A stretch of 64,000 bases of DNA, taken from positions 124,001 through 188,000 of the forward strand of contig OZ244063.1 of assembly GCA_965215535.1 (NCBI GenBank), in the 5' to 3' direction. The position numbers were made by a program, and so were the translations under genes. Below, piece by piece: positions 44,103-53,413 of the stretch (position 1 is the stretch's first letter; every line of letters starts with the position of its first letter). This DNA comes from Bin94 sp965215535. GTDB lineage: Bacteria > Gemmatimonadota > Gemmatimonadetes > Longimicrobiales > Gaopeijiaceae. Below the pieces are notes generated by a model. That model was not told the DNA's origin. It saw only the letters and a program-made list of their open reading frames with translations, and did no database searches.

Positions 44103-45926
44103 ATGAATGTCTCTGCCGAATCCGCTGGTTTGCATCGTCACATTGCGGTCGATACGCCCGAGCATGTGCGTCTGAACTATGCGCTGGCCGATCTGGGGGC
44201 GCGGGCGGCGGCTCTGGCGATCGATCTGGGGGCGATGGCGGCGGGGGGACTTCTGTTGGGGCTGGGGCTTCGGTACGGGGCTCTCCTCGACGATCTGCTG
44301 GCGGCGGTGGGGACCACGCTTCTGATCTTTGCGTTCTTTCTGATTCAGTGGGGGTACTTCATCCTCTTTGAGGGAATCTGGGGCGGGCGCACTCCCGGAA
44401 AGCGGGCGATCGGGATCCGCGTGATTCATGCCGGTGGCGAGCCGCTCTCCTTTCGCGGTGCCGTGCTTCGCAATCTCATTCGAGTCGTGGATCTGCAACC
44501 GGCGGCTTCAGGTCTGGTCGGCGCGGCTGCCATTCTGGCCAACCGGCGGGCGCAGCGGCTCGGCGATCTGGTGGCCGGCACCATTGTGGTTCATGATTCC
44601 GGAAGCGGCGAGCACCTGGCTGCCCGGAGCGATCCCGTTGGGGGGCGGGCGACCCGTCCGGTTCTTTCGACCGAGCAGTTCGACCTTCTGGCGGGCTACA
44701 TGGCGCGTCGCAAAACGCTGGCGGCGGGGGTGCGGCCGGGGGTTGCGGCCTCGCTCGCCGCTGCGCTGGCCTTTGCTCTGCGGCAGGATGGCGAGACCGA
44801 CAATTCCGATGCCGATCGGCGTCTGGTGCAGCTCTACGAAGAGGAAGCCCCACGTCATGCCGCCCGCTCCGGTGGTGCCACTCTGCAGGCAGCGACGATG
44901 GCGCGCGAGCAGCGCGAATCCTGGGCTCGTTATGCGGATCTGGTCGAGCGGGGCAATCGCCGGGGGCTCGATTCCCTCAGCGAAGAGGAGGTGCGTTCCT
45001 TTGGCGCGCTCTACCGGGCGCTGACCGCCGATCTGGCGCGGGCCCGCACCTACGGGGCGTCGCCGGGGTTGCTGGGAACGATTCAGCGCTGGGCCGGATC
45101 GGGACACAATCTTCTCTACCGGAGCCGCGGACGGGCGGCGGTTTCGCTTGGGCACTGGGTTCGGCGCGAGTTCCCCCGCAGCGTGCGTCGCTACTGGCGG
45201 CACCTCCTCCTGGCGTCCGCGCTCTTTTATGGGTCGGGCACACTGACCTACGAGGCCGTGCGCGATGACCCGCTCCTGGGACGGGCGCTGGCCGGGCAGG
45301 GAGTGCTTGCCCGGGCGGAGCTGATCGAACGGAACAATCCGAATGCACCCTATCTGGCCGAGCGGGATGACTTCACGGCGACGGACATGCCGATTCTGGG
45401 GTCCCAGGTGATGACAAACAACATTGGGGTCACCTTCATGGCCTTTGCCGGGGGACTTGTCGCCGGCTACGGAACGCTCCTGGTGATCTTGCTGAATGGA
45501 ATTACCCTGGGCGGCGTTCTGGGCGCATTTGCCAACGAGGGCGTGCTCGGGGTGATCCTGGCCTTTGTCTTCTCGCATGGCTTTATCGAACTCACCGCCA
45601 TCTGTATTGCCGGCGCGGCCGGGTTCGGGCTGGGATCGGCGCTGCTGCTGCCGGGTCGTCGCACGCGCGGCGAGGCATTGCGCGAACGCGCCCGGATCTT
45701 TCTCTCGCTGATTGCAGGCACGACGCTCATGCTTGCGGCGGCGGGAATCATCGAGGGATTCGTCTCGCCCTCGAGTCTGCCGGCGGTCGCCAAATTCGTC
45801 CTTGGCAGCCTGACGGCGATCCTCCTCGTTCTCTACTTCGGCTTTGCAGGAAGGGAAGAGGCGCGCTCGGCGCAGCGGCTCGGTACGAACGAGTCGTCGC
45901 CCGGCGCAGTCCGCAGGCTGCTATAA
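44103..45926 (+). CDS. RDD - SpoIIM (stage II sporulation protein M) fusion membrane protein
   Basis: 607 residues. The N-terminal RDD domain (about 20-165) shows ADLGARAAALAIDLGAM (Arg-Asp-Asp like), GIWGGRTPGKRAIGIRVIHAGG and LRNLIRVVD. The C-terminal SpoIIM/DUF95 domain (about 200-590) shows ERGNRRGLDSLSEEEVRSFGALYRALTADLARAR and the membrane core VMTNNIGVTFMAFAGGLVAGYGTLLVILLNGITLGGV, then FVFSHGFIELTAICIAGAAG. Both domains are commonly separate genes in MoxR/DUF58 clusters; here they are fused. It converges on the DUF58 gene, with a 6-base 3' overlap. Role unknown; probably part of a membrane complex with the MoxR AAA ATPase. Confidence 0.88.
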   Translation: MNVSAESAGLHRHIAVDTPEHVRLNYALADLGARAAALAIDLGAMAAGGLLLGLGLRYGALLDDLLAAVGTTLLIFAFFLIQWGYFILFEGIWGGRTPGKRAIGIRVIHAGGEPLSFRGAVLRNLIRVVDLQPAASGLVGAAAILANRRAQRLGDLVAGTIVVHDSGSGEHLAARSDPVGGRATRPVLSTEQFDLLAGYMARRKTLAAGVRPGVAASLAAALAFALRQDGETDNSDADRRLVQLYEEEAPRHAARSGGATLQAATMAREQRESWARYADLVERGNRRGLDSLSEEEVRSFGALYRALTADLARARTYGASPGLLGTIQRWAGSGHNLLYRSRGRAAVSLGHWVRREFPRSVRRYWRHLLLASALFYGSGTLTYEAVRDDPLLGRALAGQGVLARAELIERNNPNAPYLAERDDFTATDMPILGSQVMTNNIGVTFMAFAGGLVAGYGTLLVILLNGITLGGVLGAFANEGVLGVILAFVFSHGFIELTAICIAGAAGFGLGSALLLPGRRTRGEALRERARIFLSLIAGTTLMLAAAGIIEGFVSPSSLPAVAKFVLGSLTAILLVLYFGFAGREEARSAQRLGTNESSPGAVRRLL

Positions 45927-47264
45927 CAGTCCCCGCTCCTTGATCTCCACATACTTGTCGAGCGTTCGCACCAGTGCGTCGCCCGGGAGCGTGTCCACGA
46001 CCAGAACGCCCGCCTGGCGCATGATCTGCAGCGTTGTCTGGCGGGCTTGCACGAGCTCTTCGGCGGCCGTCCGGTGCCAGACGCTTCTCTCGTCTGCGAC
46101 CCCGCCGCGCGCCACGGCCTCCAGCTCAGGGTTGCGAATGGCGATGGCCAGGGGAAGGTGGGCGCGGCCAATCCGGGTCAGTGAATGCACCAGCGCCCGC
46201 GAGACCGACCGGTCGATGACATCGCAGAAGAGGATGACGAGCGAGCGTTTGCGAAAGGTTCGCCCCAGCGTCGCGAAGGCCAGGGGATAATTGGGTTCGA
46301 CCAACCCGGTCTGCACACCGGCCAGCACCCGCGCCAGTCCCGGCAGATCGACCCGTCGCGGCGGCGCGATATGACGGATCCGATCGTCGAAGACCATCGC
46401 CCCGACGCGGTCGCCAAAGCTCTGGGCCCGGCTGGCGAGCATCATGCAGGCACCGAGCGCGTAATCGACTCGTTCGCGCACAGGCGAGAGCCGCTCCCGC
46501 ATCTGGCGTCCGGCATCGATGGCCAGCACCACATTCTGGCTGCGCTCCGCTTCGTAGTTGCGCACCACATGCCGGCGCCGCCTTGCCGAAGCCTTCCAGT
46601 CGATCGTCCGGGGATCGTCGCCCTGGGCATAGTCGCGCAGACTCTCGAACTCGCGTCCGTCGCCCCACTGCCGGTTGCGGCGCTGTCCCGGAGTCCGCAG
46701 CGGGTGACGAATGGCGTGCCCGCTCCGGTCGCGCAGAAGATCGCGGACCCCGGGCTGCACCTGCAGAGTGTGCGAGAGCGGGTGGACCGTGCGCCGCCAG
46801 GCCAGTCCCAGGGGAGAGCGCGTCCGCAGATGAATCGCCCCGATCCGGGGAAAGCCGCGCGCCCGGGGCACCAGGAGGTAGCGCACATGGAGCCGATCCT
46901 GCGGGGGAATTCGCACCATCTGGCCCTCTTCGGGATCGTCGCCACCGCCGGAATTCACCTGGCGCCGCAGATCCGGGTCGAGATCGTCGGTGACCCGAAC
47001 GCAGAGCGGCCGCGCCGTCGGATTGGCCAGAACGATCTCGACCTCGGCAGGGGTTGCCAGCGCCAGGGTCCGGGGCGCATTGCGTTCGGCGGTGGGAGCC
47101 CGGGTGCGCCGGCCATCCACAAGGAAGAGCAGAAGAATCAGGGCGTCGGTCGCCAGCCCCAGCGGCACGCTCGCCGGATAGATCAGCGAAGCCAGCCCCA
47201 GCAGGATCAGGGTTCGCGCGCCCGGAACCAGGGAGATGCGCACGTGCGACGTCACTCTGGGCAC
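45921..47264 (-). CDS. DUF58 protein (VWA-like, MoxR partner)
   Basis: 447 residues. Two N-terminal membrane helices (about 18-50) precede a beta domain and the DUF58 core: GDGREFESLRDYAQGDDPRTIDWKASARRRRHVVRNYEAERSQNVVLAIDAG (about 200-250), whose last part DAGRQM corresponds to a MIDAS-like DxGxxM motif. The VWA-like fold covers about 245-430. DUF58 proteins act with MoxR AAA ATPases, likely in assembly of envelope proteins; direct function is unproven. GTG at 47264 is used; no strong ribosome site is visible, and it starts one base after the moxR stop. Confidence 0.88.
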   Translation of the reverse strand: MPRVTSHVRISLVPGARTLILLGLASLIYPASVPLGLATDALILLLFLVDGRRTRAPTAERNAPRTLALATPAEVEIVLANPTARPLCVRVTDDLDPDLRRQVNSGGGDDPEEGQMVRIPPQDRLHVRYLLVPRARGFPRIGAIHLRTRSPLGLAWRRTVHPLSHTLQVQPGVRDLLRDRSGHAIRHPLRTPGQRRNRQWGDGREFESLRDYAQGDDPRTIDWKASARRRRHVVRNYEAERSQNVVLAIDAGRQMRERLSPVRERVDYALGACMMLASRAQSFGDRVGAMVFDDRIRHIAPPRRVDLPGLARVLAGVQTGLVEPNYPLAFATLGRTFRKRSLVILFCDVIDRSVSRALVHSLTRIGRAHLPLAIAIRNPELEAVARGGVADERSVWHRTAAEELVQARQTTLQIMRQAGVLVVDTLPGDALVRTLDKYVEIKERGLL

Positions 47265-47265
47265 G

Positions 47266-48237
47266 CTACCGCGGCGCCTCGAGCGTCTCCAGGAGCGATC
47301 GCAGCTCTTCGTCGGAGGAGCGCCCCTCGACCTCGGCCTCGGCGGTGAGCACGACCCGGTGGCGCAGGACCGGAAAAGAGAGCGACTTCACATCGTCGGG
47401 GGTGACGAAGTCGCGGCCGCAGAGGAAGGCCTCGGCGCGGGCGGCCTGGAAGAGGGCGACGCCGGCGCGGGGACTGGCCCCCAGAACAAAGGCGCTGTCC
47501 TCGCGGGTGGCGCGCACGATCGCGGTCACATAGCGGCGCACCCGTTCATCCATGTGAATGCCGTTCACGGCTTCGCGCATGGCCAGCAGCGAATCCCGCT
47601 CCAGTCTCCCGGCGAGCGGGTAGCTCTCTTCGTCGTCGGCCCGGAAGCCGGATTGGTGACGATCCAGGATCGCCGCTTCCGCCTCGGGTGGCGGATAGTC
47701 CACCACGATCTTCATGAGAAAACGGTCCACTTGCGCCTCCGGCAGCGGGTAGGTGCCCTCGTACTCCACCGGATTCTGCGTGGCGAAGACGCTGAAGGGC
47801 GCGGGCAGGGCGCGTGTCTCTCCATCGACCGTCACCTGTCGCTCCTCCATCGATTCGAGAAGCGCGGCCTGGGTCTTGGGGGGAGCGCGGTTGATCTCGT
47901 CGGCCAGGAGCAGATCGATGAAGACGGGTCCCGGTCTCCAGGCGAAGCCCGCTTCGCCCAGGATGTTGACTCCCACCAGATCGGTCGGCATGAGATCGGG
48001 GGTGAACTGGACGCGACCGAAATCAAGCTTGAGGCCACGGGCCAGCGCGCGCACCGCGAGGGTTTTGGCGGTGCCGGGAACGCCCTCGAGGAGCGCATGA
48101 CCGCGTGCCAGCAGGGTAATCATGAGCTGCCGCAGCACAGTTGTCTGGCCGAGCACGATCCCGTCGAGCTGGCCGAGGAGGTGCAGCGCCGCAGCGGGCG
48201 ATAGCGCGGGGGTGGAGTCCGGGGGGGAATCGTTCAA
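47266..48237 (-). CDS. MoxR-type AAA ATPase
   Basis: 323 residues. Walker A EGVPGTAKT, Walker B LLLADEINRAPPKTQAALLESMEERQVTVDG, sensor 1 FSVFATQNPVEYEGTYPLPEAQVDRFLMKI, sensor 2 LGASPRAGVALFQAA and a C-terminal lid. MoxR ATPases act as chaperones that load metals or assemble complexes with VWA proteins such as the DUF58 partner. The start is a TTG at 48237 that overlaps the upstream stop as TTGA, with AAGGAG 9 bases upstream. The open frame extends further, but that part shadows the DUF4350 gene. Confidence 0.92.
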   Translation of the reverse strand: MNDSPPDSTPALSPAAALHLLGQLDGIVLGQTTVLRQLMITLLARGHALLEGVPGTAKTLAVRALARGLKLDFGRVQFTPDLMPTDLVGVNILGEAGFAWRPGPVFIDLLLADEINRAPPKTQAALLESMEERQVTVDGETRALPAPFSVFATQNPVEYEGTYPLPEAQVDRFLMKIVVDYPPPEAEAAILDRHQSGFRADDEESYPLAGRLERDSLLAMREAVNGIHMDERVRRYVTAIVRATREDSAFVLGASPRAGVALFQAARAEAFLCGRDFVTPDDVKSLSFPVLRHRVVLTAEAEVEGRSSDEELRSLLETLEAPR

Positions 48238-49532
48238 AATCCTGATCTCCTTGCAAGATAGTCGTCGATGCCGGCGGCGATGTCGGCGAGCGCGGGCGGG
48301 TTGGCATGGAGGGCGCGACGGACGCGCGCAATGGGCGATGCGGCGCCCATGCCGGAATCCAGGCGCTCCAGGAGGGCGTCGGCGGCTGCGATGTCGCGGG
48401 GTGGAGGAAGACGGGCTGCCCGGGCCAGGGGGGCGAGCAGAAGGAGGGTGGCCGTGCGCGCTGCCCCGGCCTTGCGGTAGAGATCGCCCAGCGCCGAGAC
48501 ATGTTCCAGCGGCGAGCGGCGCGCCCGGTCGAAGGGGGCGGTGGCCGGGTTGGGGGACCCGAAGCGCAGTCCGGCGCAGACCAGCGCAAGGAGGGCGACC
48601 AGGGCAAGGTGGAAGAGGGTGCGCCCCACCGGGTGGCCGAGGGCGAAGTCGGCCAGCACCTCGGCCCGGCTGCGCTGTCCCCCGATTCCCTGGTGGTATT
48701 CGGCGAAGAATACCGTATCGGCGGCCCCGCTGCCGGCCAGCGCGGCCCGGATTGCGAGCGCGGCCAGCGGCGATTCGACGGCTCTTCGGTTCGAGAGCGG
48801 TCCGGCCTCGGCCAACATCACGATGCGCCCCTCGCCCAGGTGCATCTCGGCGGCGACGCTCCATTCCTCCCCTGCCTCGTCGCGCGCCACAAGGAGGGGG
48901 GTCGTCTCGCCCGTGGCCTCGGCGAAGTGCAGGCCATGGATCGGCTCCATTGCCGCGTCGGGGAGGCCGGCGGTCAGGGGGTGGGGCGCCCAGCGGGGAT
49001 CTTCGAGGCGGAGATCGCGCGCCACCTCGGTCGGACTCCGTTCGCGAAAGCGGATGCCGAGAGAATCCATGAGCAGGCTCTCTGCCGATGCGCGGCCGGG
49101 CCCGGGCGCACCACGGTAGAGCGGAACATGGATCAGGGTGCCGCCCCCGCGCACCCGCTGCAGAAGGGCCGCGATCTCGCGCGGGGTGAGGGGCAGGGGA
49201 GGGGCGATCAGAACGACGGTGCCCCGCACCGGGTCGGCCTCGACCAGCGGGGTGAAGCGCGGCGCCACCGGCTGGCCGAATCGCTCGATCGCGCGCGCCA
49301 GGGCGGCCACTCCGTCGGGGGTGGTGCGCAGGGTGCTGCGAATCGTTGCGTTGCTGCGCTCGCCTGTCGGCCGGGTCAGAAATGCGGCAACAAGCGCCAG
49401 GAGCAGCACCAGGGCGAGAAGCAGAATGGAGCGGTCGGGCAGGCGTGCGCGCCCCGTTCCCGGCTGTGCAGCGTTTCCCGGAGGCCTCGCGGTCGGCGCG
49501 GCCGCCCCTTGTTGATGCGTGGCCGCGCTCAA
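48234..49532 (-). CDS. DUF4350 membrane protein
   Basis: 432 residues with one N-terminal helix (about 33-52, SILLLALVLLLALVAAFL), a DUF4350 periplasmic domain (about 60-260; TPDGVAALARAIERFGQ, GTVVLIAPPLPLTPREIAALLQRVRGGGTLIHV, EGRIVMLAEAGPLSNRR) and a second helix (about 315-335). The start is a TTG at 49532, overlapping the DUF4129 stop as TTGA, with GAGG 7 bases upstream. The family accompanies MoxR and DUF58; its role is unknown. HQGIGG in FFAEYHQGIGG is typical. Confidence 0.82.
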   Translation of the reverse strand: MSAATHQQGAAAPTARPPGNAAQPGTGRARLPDRSILLLALVLLLALVAAFLTRPTGERSNATIRSTLRTTPDGVAALARAIERFGQPVAPRFTPLVEADPVRGTVVLIAPPLPLTPREIAALLQRVRGGGTLIHVPLYRGAPGPGRASAESLLMDSLGIRFRERSPTEVARDLRLEDPRWAPHPLTAGLPDAAMEPIHGLHFAEATGETTPLLVARDEAGEEWSVAAEMHLGEGRIVMLAEAGPLSNRRAVESPLAALAIRAALAGSGAADTVFFAEYHQGIGGQRSRAEVLADFALGHPVGRTLFHLALVALLALVCAGLRFGSPNPATAPFDRARRSPLEHVSALGDLYRKAGAARTATLLLLAPLARAARLPPPRDIAAADALLERLDSGMGAASPIARVRRALHANPPALADIAAGIDDYLARRSGF

Positions 49533-50200
49533 CGCTCTTCCTCTGCCTGGTCTGCGCTCACAGCCTCCGCAGGGCATCCGGCCGCGTGCGCCACCCGCTC
49601 CAGATCGCCCCACCGGGCGACTGTCGGTTCCTCCTGGCCGAAGGAAAAGTCCTCAAAGGCGCGCAAAAAGCGCTGTCCCGTGCCGTCTCTGGCATTCCGT
49701 GCGATCTCGAGCGCATAGTCGCCCGGCGTCTTCGAGTCGTGGAAGACCAGGGCACCGCGCGCCTCCTGACTGAGCAGGAAGCCCCGGTAGAGGTCGGTGG
49801 CCGCCGGTCGCAACTCGCCCCGTCCGGCCCGCCGCCGCGCCTGCAGAATCCACTCCGCCGCAGTCCGGGGTGCCACCGCCGGAGGAACTGCGGCCGCCTC
49901 TCTGTGCGTACGCAGTTTCGGCACATGCCTCCTCGCCACGGCCACGATCGCCGCCAGCGCCGCCAGCGCCACAGCGACGGCCAGGAGGGCGGGCCAGATG
50001 CCTCCCTCATTGCCGAAGAGATCGATCAGCCAGCGCCAGAGGCGCGCGATCGCTTCGCGCAGCTCGCGCAGAATTACTGTCCACAGCGGGTCCTGCGCCT
50101 CGAGGGTGGTGAATTCGGGGTCGGCCAGAATGGCCTGCAGAGTGTCGGACACCTCGCCCGCCGAGGGAAGCTGTCCGCCGGCTCTTGCGGCTCCGGTCAT
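49529..50200 (-). CDS. DUF4129 membrane protein
   Basis: 223 residues, with one membrane helix (about 70-92, WPALLAVAVALAALAAIVAVA). The C-terminal DUF4129 domain reads RTAAEWILQARRRAGRGELRPAATDLYRGFLLSQEARGALVFHDSKTPGDYALE. Such domains are found in transglutaminase-like and MoxR-linked membrane proteins. The ATG at 50200 follows an in-frame TTG. It ends in a four-base overlap with the DUF4350 gene. Confidence 0.8.
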   Translation of the reverse strand: MTGAARAGGQLPSAGEVSDTLQAILADPEFTTLEAQDPLWTVILRELREAIARLWRWLIDLFGNEGGIWPALLAVAVALAALAAIVAVARRHVPKLRTHREAAAVPPAVAPRTAAEWILQARRRAGRGELRPAATDLYRGFLLSQEARGALVFHDSKTPGDYALEIARNARDGTGQRFLRAFEDFSFGQEEPTVARWGDLERVAHAAGCPAEAVSADQAEEER

Positions 50201-50221
50201 CAACTGCGGCGGCGCGGTCGC

Positions 50222-51157
50222 TCAGCGTCCCGTCGGGGCATCCGCTCTCAGCGCCTCGGCGCGCGCCGCCAGATCGAAGCCCTCGCTCCGCACCCGCCGG
50301 TCGTGAAAGAGGATGGCCATGCTGCCGACCGCAAAGGGCATGGTCAGCGAACCGAGGACGAAATCCACCGTTCCGGTCAGCCACTGGCGGGTTGCGCCGA
50401 TGGTGCCCACATCCTCGGGGTTGGCGAAGATGTTGCCCATGTCGAAGAGCGCGATCACCCCGATGCCGGGAGCCATCTGGATCATGAGCACGACCGCGAT
50501 CACCCCGATCACGCGCAGCAGTCCTGTGCGGCAGAGCGAGATCGAGCGTCCCAGCGCACCGAGCGCGCCCCGTCCCTCGAAGACCAGGGCGGGAAAGATG
50601 CCGAAGGTGACGCCCAGCCAGATCAGCGCCAGCAGAATGGCGATTCCAAGAACGACCAGCATCCCGATGATCGTCGTTGCCGTCCCGGTCGCCGCCAGGG
50701 GAGCGAGCAGGGCCGCGCCGATGACGAAGGCAACCATGCCGACCGCCGCGATCCCGAGCAAAGCCAGTCCACCGGCGCCCAGCGCAGGAGCAAGGTGGGG
50801 CAGGGCAGCGCGCCACGCTCCTCCGGGCGACACCTCCTCTCCTCGATCCCGCTCCCGGATCGCCACCGTCAGCGCCACCGATCCGAACGACCAGAAGATG
50901 AAGGCGGTTGTGGCCACAAGCGTCATCGTCAGCATCGCCGAGCCCAGATCGCCCAGCCACTCCATCGTTGCAGCCGTGCCCTCGGGCGGACCGTTCAGCA
51001 GCGCCAGGTCGGGCGCCAGGAAGAGCCTGAGCAGATAGGCCGGCAGCTCCGCCATCAGCGCAATCAGAAAAAAGACGACGAAATTGCGCCGGTACAACTG
51101 CACCGCACCATCGACGATTTCACCAAAACCGAGGGGTCTGAGCGGAAGGAGAGACAT
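50222..51157 (-). CDS. Multi-pass membrane protein of glycerophosphodiester-phosphodiesterase-membrane-domain type
   Basis: 311 residues with five or six membrane helices. The N-terminal signature RPLGFGEIVDGAVQLYRRNFVVFF (about 7-30) is common to this family, in which a membrane domain can stand alone. It continues with YLLRLFLAP, an extended loop, then helices with IIGMLVVLGIAILLALIWLGVTFGIFPALVFEG. It is the first gene of the DUF4129-DUF4350-MoxR-DUF58 run; function is unknown. ATG at 51157 is preferred, being the first that gives the family N-terminus. Confidence 0.75.
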   Translation of the reverse strand: MSLLPLRPLGFGEIVDGAVQLYRRNFVVFFLIALMAELPAYLLRLFLAPDLALLNGPPEGTAATMEWLGDLGSAMLTMTLVATTAFIFWSFGSVALTVAIRERDRGEEVSPGGAWRAALPHLAPALGAGGLALLGIAAVGMVAFVIGAALLAPLAATGTATTIIGMLVVLGIAILLALIWLGVTFGIFPALVFEGRGALGALGRSISLCRTGLLRVIGVIAVVLMIQMAPGIGVIALFDMGNIFANPEDVGTIGATRQWLTGTVDFVLGSLTMPFAVGSMAILFHDRRVRSEGFDLAARAEALRADAPTGR

Positions 51158-51248
51158 GGAGTCCAAGCTAGCGGTTTGCGCCGTGGGAGGGCGAGCGCGT
51201 ATCCTGGATACCGGCGAACGTCGCACCCCCCTTGCAAGGAGCAGAGGA

Positions 51249-52037
51249 ATGTCGGAAAGAGGGAAAACAAGCCTTGCGCTGATCCTTCAGGCCGCGCTGG
51301 TCTGCACGGTTCTCGCGCCCTCGTCCCTGTCCTCCCAGGTTGCGCGCGCTGACGCGAACGCGCTCCCCTGGCCACCCGTTGCGACCTTCTCGATCGTCGG
51401 CTACGACCCCGCAACCGGCGAGGTGGGGGTGGCCGTGCAGTCGCGGGTCTTTTCAGTGGGCAATGGCGTCATCTGGGGCGAGGCCGGGGTGGGGGTCGTC
51501 GCCACCCAGGCGATCGTCGATGTCAGCTACGGCCCCCAGGCGCTGGCGCTCCTGCGCGAAGGCCATGCGCCCGCCGACGCCATCCGCGAGATCCTTGCGC
51601 GCGATCCCGATCCCGACCCGGAGCGCTGGAGCCGCGAAGGCCGGCAGTTCTCGATCATGAACGCCCGCGGCGAGGTCGCCACCCACACCGGACCGCGCGC
51701 CTCGGAGTGGGCCGGTCACCGGATCGGCGAACATGTCTCGGCGCAGGGCAACATTCTGGCGGGGCCGGCCGTGGTGGACGACATGGTTGCAGCCTTCGAG
51801 TCCACCCCCGGCCACCTCTCGCTGCGCCTGCAGGCGGCGCTCGAGGCGGGCCAGGCGGCGGGGGGTGACACGCGCGGCATGCAGTCGGCGGCCATGCTCA
51901 TTGTGCGCGAAGATGGCGGCGTCTGGCTCAACAACGATGTCGTGTTGCGCCTTCAGGTGGACGACCACGAGAACCCGATCGCCGAGCTGCGGCGCCTGGT
52001 CGAGATCGCGGCTGCACAGCGGGAGCGTCGCCGGTGA
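51249..52037 (+). CDS. DUF1028 protein (Ntn-hydrolase-like), exported
   Basis: 262 residues with a signal peptide (LALILQAALVCTVLAPSSLSSQ). The DUF1028 domain follows: ATFSIVGYDPATGEVGVAVQSRVFSVGNGVIWGEAGVGVVATQAIVDVSYGPQALALL, then RQFSIMNARGEVATHTGPRASEWAGHR and SAQGNILAGPAVVDDMVAAFE. The family has an N-terminal-nucleophile hydrolase-like fold; substrate unknown. AAGGAG lies 7 bases before the ATG at 51249. Confidence 0.87.
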   Translation: MSERGKTSLALILQAALVCTVLAPSSLSSQVARADANALPWPPVATFSIVGYDPATGEVGVAVQSRVFSVGNGVIWGEAGVGVVATQAIVDVSYGPQALALLREGHAPADAIREILARDPDPDPERWSREGRQFSIMNARGEVATHTGPRASEWAGHRIGEHVSAQGNILAGPAVVDDMVAAFESTPGHLSLRLQAALEAGQAAGGDTRGMQSAAMLIVREDGGVWLNNDVVLRLQVDDHENPIAELRRLVEIAAAQRERRR

Positions 52038-52114
52038 ATCGATCGGCCGGGCATCCGGGCGGCGGCGCAGGCGTGCCGGGTCGCTTGCGCTGCAAACCAG
52101 GGGCGGTGGCGCGC

Positions 52115-53110
52115 TCAGCTTGATTGCGGCTCTCGAAATGCGCGGAGGCGCGCCAGGTTGATGCGGTCGGCGGTGACGCCGTCCTCGCCCTTGGGCGTCT
52201 CCAGAATCTTGGGCGTCGCGCGGAAGCGGTCGTCGTTCATGATGCGGCGAAAGGGTTCCGGCCCGATCGTGCCCTGGCCGATGTGTTCGTGGCGGTCGCG
52301 GTGCGATCCGAAGGGAGCCTTGGCGTCGTTGAGGTGGAAGAGCTCGATGCGGTGCAGTCCGAAGGTGTCCTCGGCGCGCTTCCAGATGCCCTCGTAGTCG
52401 TTCTGCAGATCGAATCCCGCCACCCAGGCGTGGCAACTGTCGAAGCAGACCCCGATGCGGTTGCGCTCGGGCAGCGGAATCCGCTCGATGATCGCGTGCA
52501 GCGCCTCGAAGCTTCCCCCCACCGAGCTTCCGGAGCCGGCGGTGAGCTCCAGCAGAATCCGGGTGGGGCCGGAGCAGGCCTCCAGGATCGCGGCGATCTC
52601 GTCTGCGTTGCGCGCCATTCCGCTCTCTGCGTCGCCATCGGTGGCATTGCCGGGGTGGGTCACCAGGGCGTCCAGCTCCAGGAGATGGGCGCGTTCAAGT
52701 TCGTCGGTGAAGGCCTGGGCGGAGCGTTCGCGCAAAACCGGATCGGGACTCGCAAGGTTGATCAGGTAGGAATCGTGGGCGGTGACGAAGCCGACATCGG
52801 CGGTCGCATGACGAAAGCGTTCGGCGGCGGTCGCACGGATTGCGGCCGAGGCCCAGCGATTGGGCTGGCGCGTGAAGAGCTGAAAGACGAAGGCTCCGAT
52901 TGCGGTGGCGCGCCCGGGTGCGCGGTCCACGCCGCCGGCCGCGGAAACGTGGGCGCCGAGTTCGTCGGGTGGATGCGTCTCGGCGGCAGGGTCGGTCGTC
53001 GCAATTTCTTCGGGTTCCTTTCGGTTGGAAGACAAACCCGAAGGGTGCTGATCGGTGTGCATGCGGAATTCATTGAGTGGAAGGGTGTGCGGGGGGGCGG
53101 AGTCGGCCAT
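52115..53110 (-). CDS. nfo: Deoxyribonuclease IV (endonuclease IV family, AP endonuclease)
   Basis: A TIM-barrel enzyme that cuts DNA at abasic sites in base excision repair. Zinc-binding segments are in order: LGAHVSAAGGVDRAPGRA, FVTAHDSYLINLASPDP, ALVTHPGN, ILLELTAGSGSSVGGSFEAL, IGVCFDSCHAWVAGFDL, IELFHLNDAKAPFGSHRDRHEHIGQGTIG and ILETPKG. All expected metal ligands (His, Glu, Asp) appear present. The first 45 residues before LGAHVSAAGG are not family-like; start is uncertain: 53110 (MADSAPPH) is used, 53062 (MHTDQHPS) is an alternative. 331 residues with the longer start against about 285 usual. Confidence 0.9.
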   Translation of the reverse strand: MADSAPPHTLPLNEFRMHTDQHPSGLSSNRKEPEEIATTDPAAETHPPDELGAHVSAAGGVDRAPGRATAIGAFVFQLFTRQPNRWASAAIRATAAERFRHATADVGFVTAHDSYLINLASPDPVLRERSAQAFTDELERAHLLELDALVTHPGNATDGDAESGMARNADEIAAILEACSGPTRILLELTAGSGSSVGGSFEALHAIIERIPLPERNRIGVCFDSCHAWVAGFDLQNDYEGIWKRAEDTFGLHRIELFHLNDAKAPFGSHRDRHEHIGQGTIGPEPFRRIMNDDRFRATPKILETPKGEDGVTADRINLARLRAFREPQSS

Positions 53111-53413
53111 GTGTGCCGATACATACCTTCCAACCGCGAGCGTAAGCGGACGCATGGCAGATGCTGGCGACCGTGCGCCGTCCCTCGGAGACGAAGCCAT
53201 GCTGGATCTGTTGGCGCGCGCTGAATCAACGCGAAGTGAGGACGATCCGGGCCGTTTGCTCCGCTTCAGGGGAGGCATTTGTGGCACTGATTTGTCAATT
53301 GCAGGAGAATGGCGGATACGACGACCAGGACACGCCGACTTGGTAGATCGGGCTCTGTCCCATTTCAGTTTCTTGACTCCCAGCCCCCTGGACACCACTT
53401 TTAGAGGTGGGTC
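53111..53413. other. Divergent intergenic region before the R-M genes
   Basis: No credible gene. The GC content drops towards 53410, marking the change to the restriction-modification segment. I see no clear regulator site such as a C-box. Confidence 0.5.
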
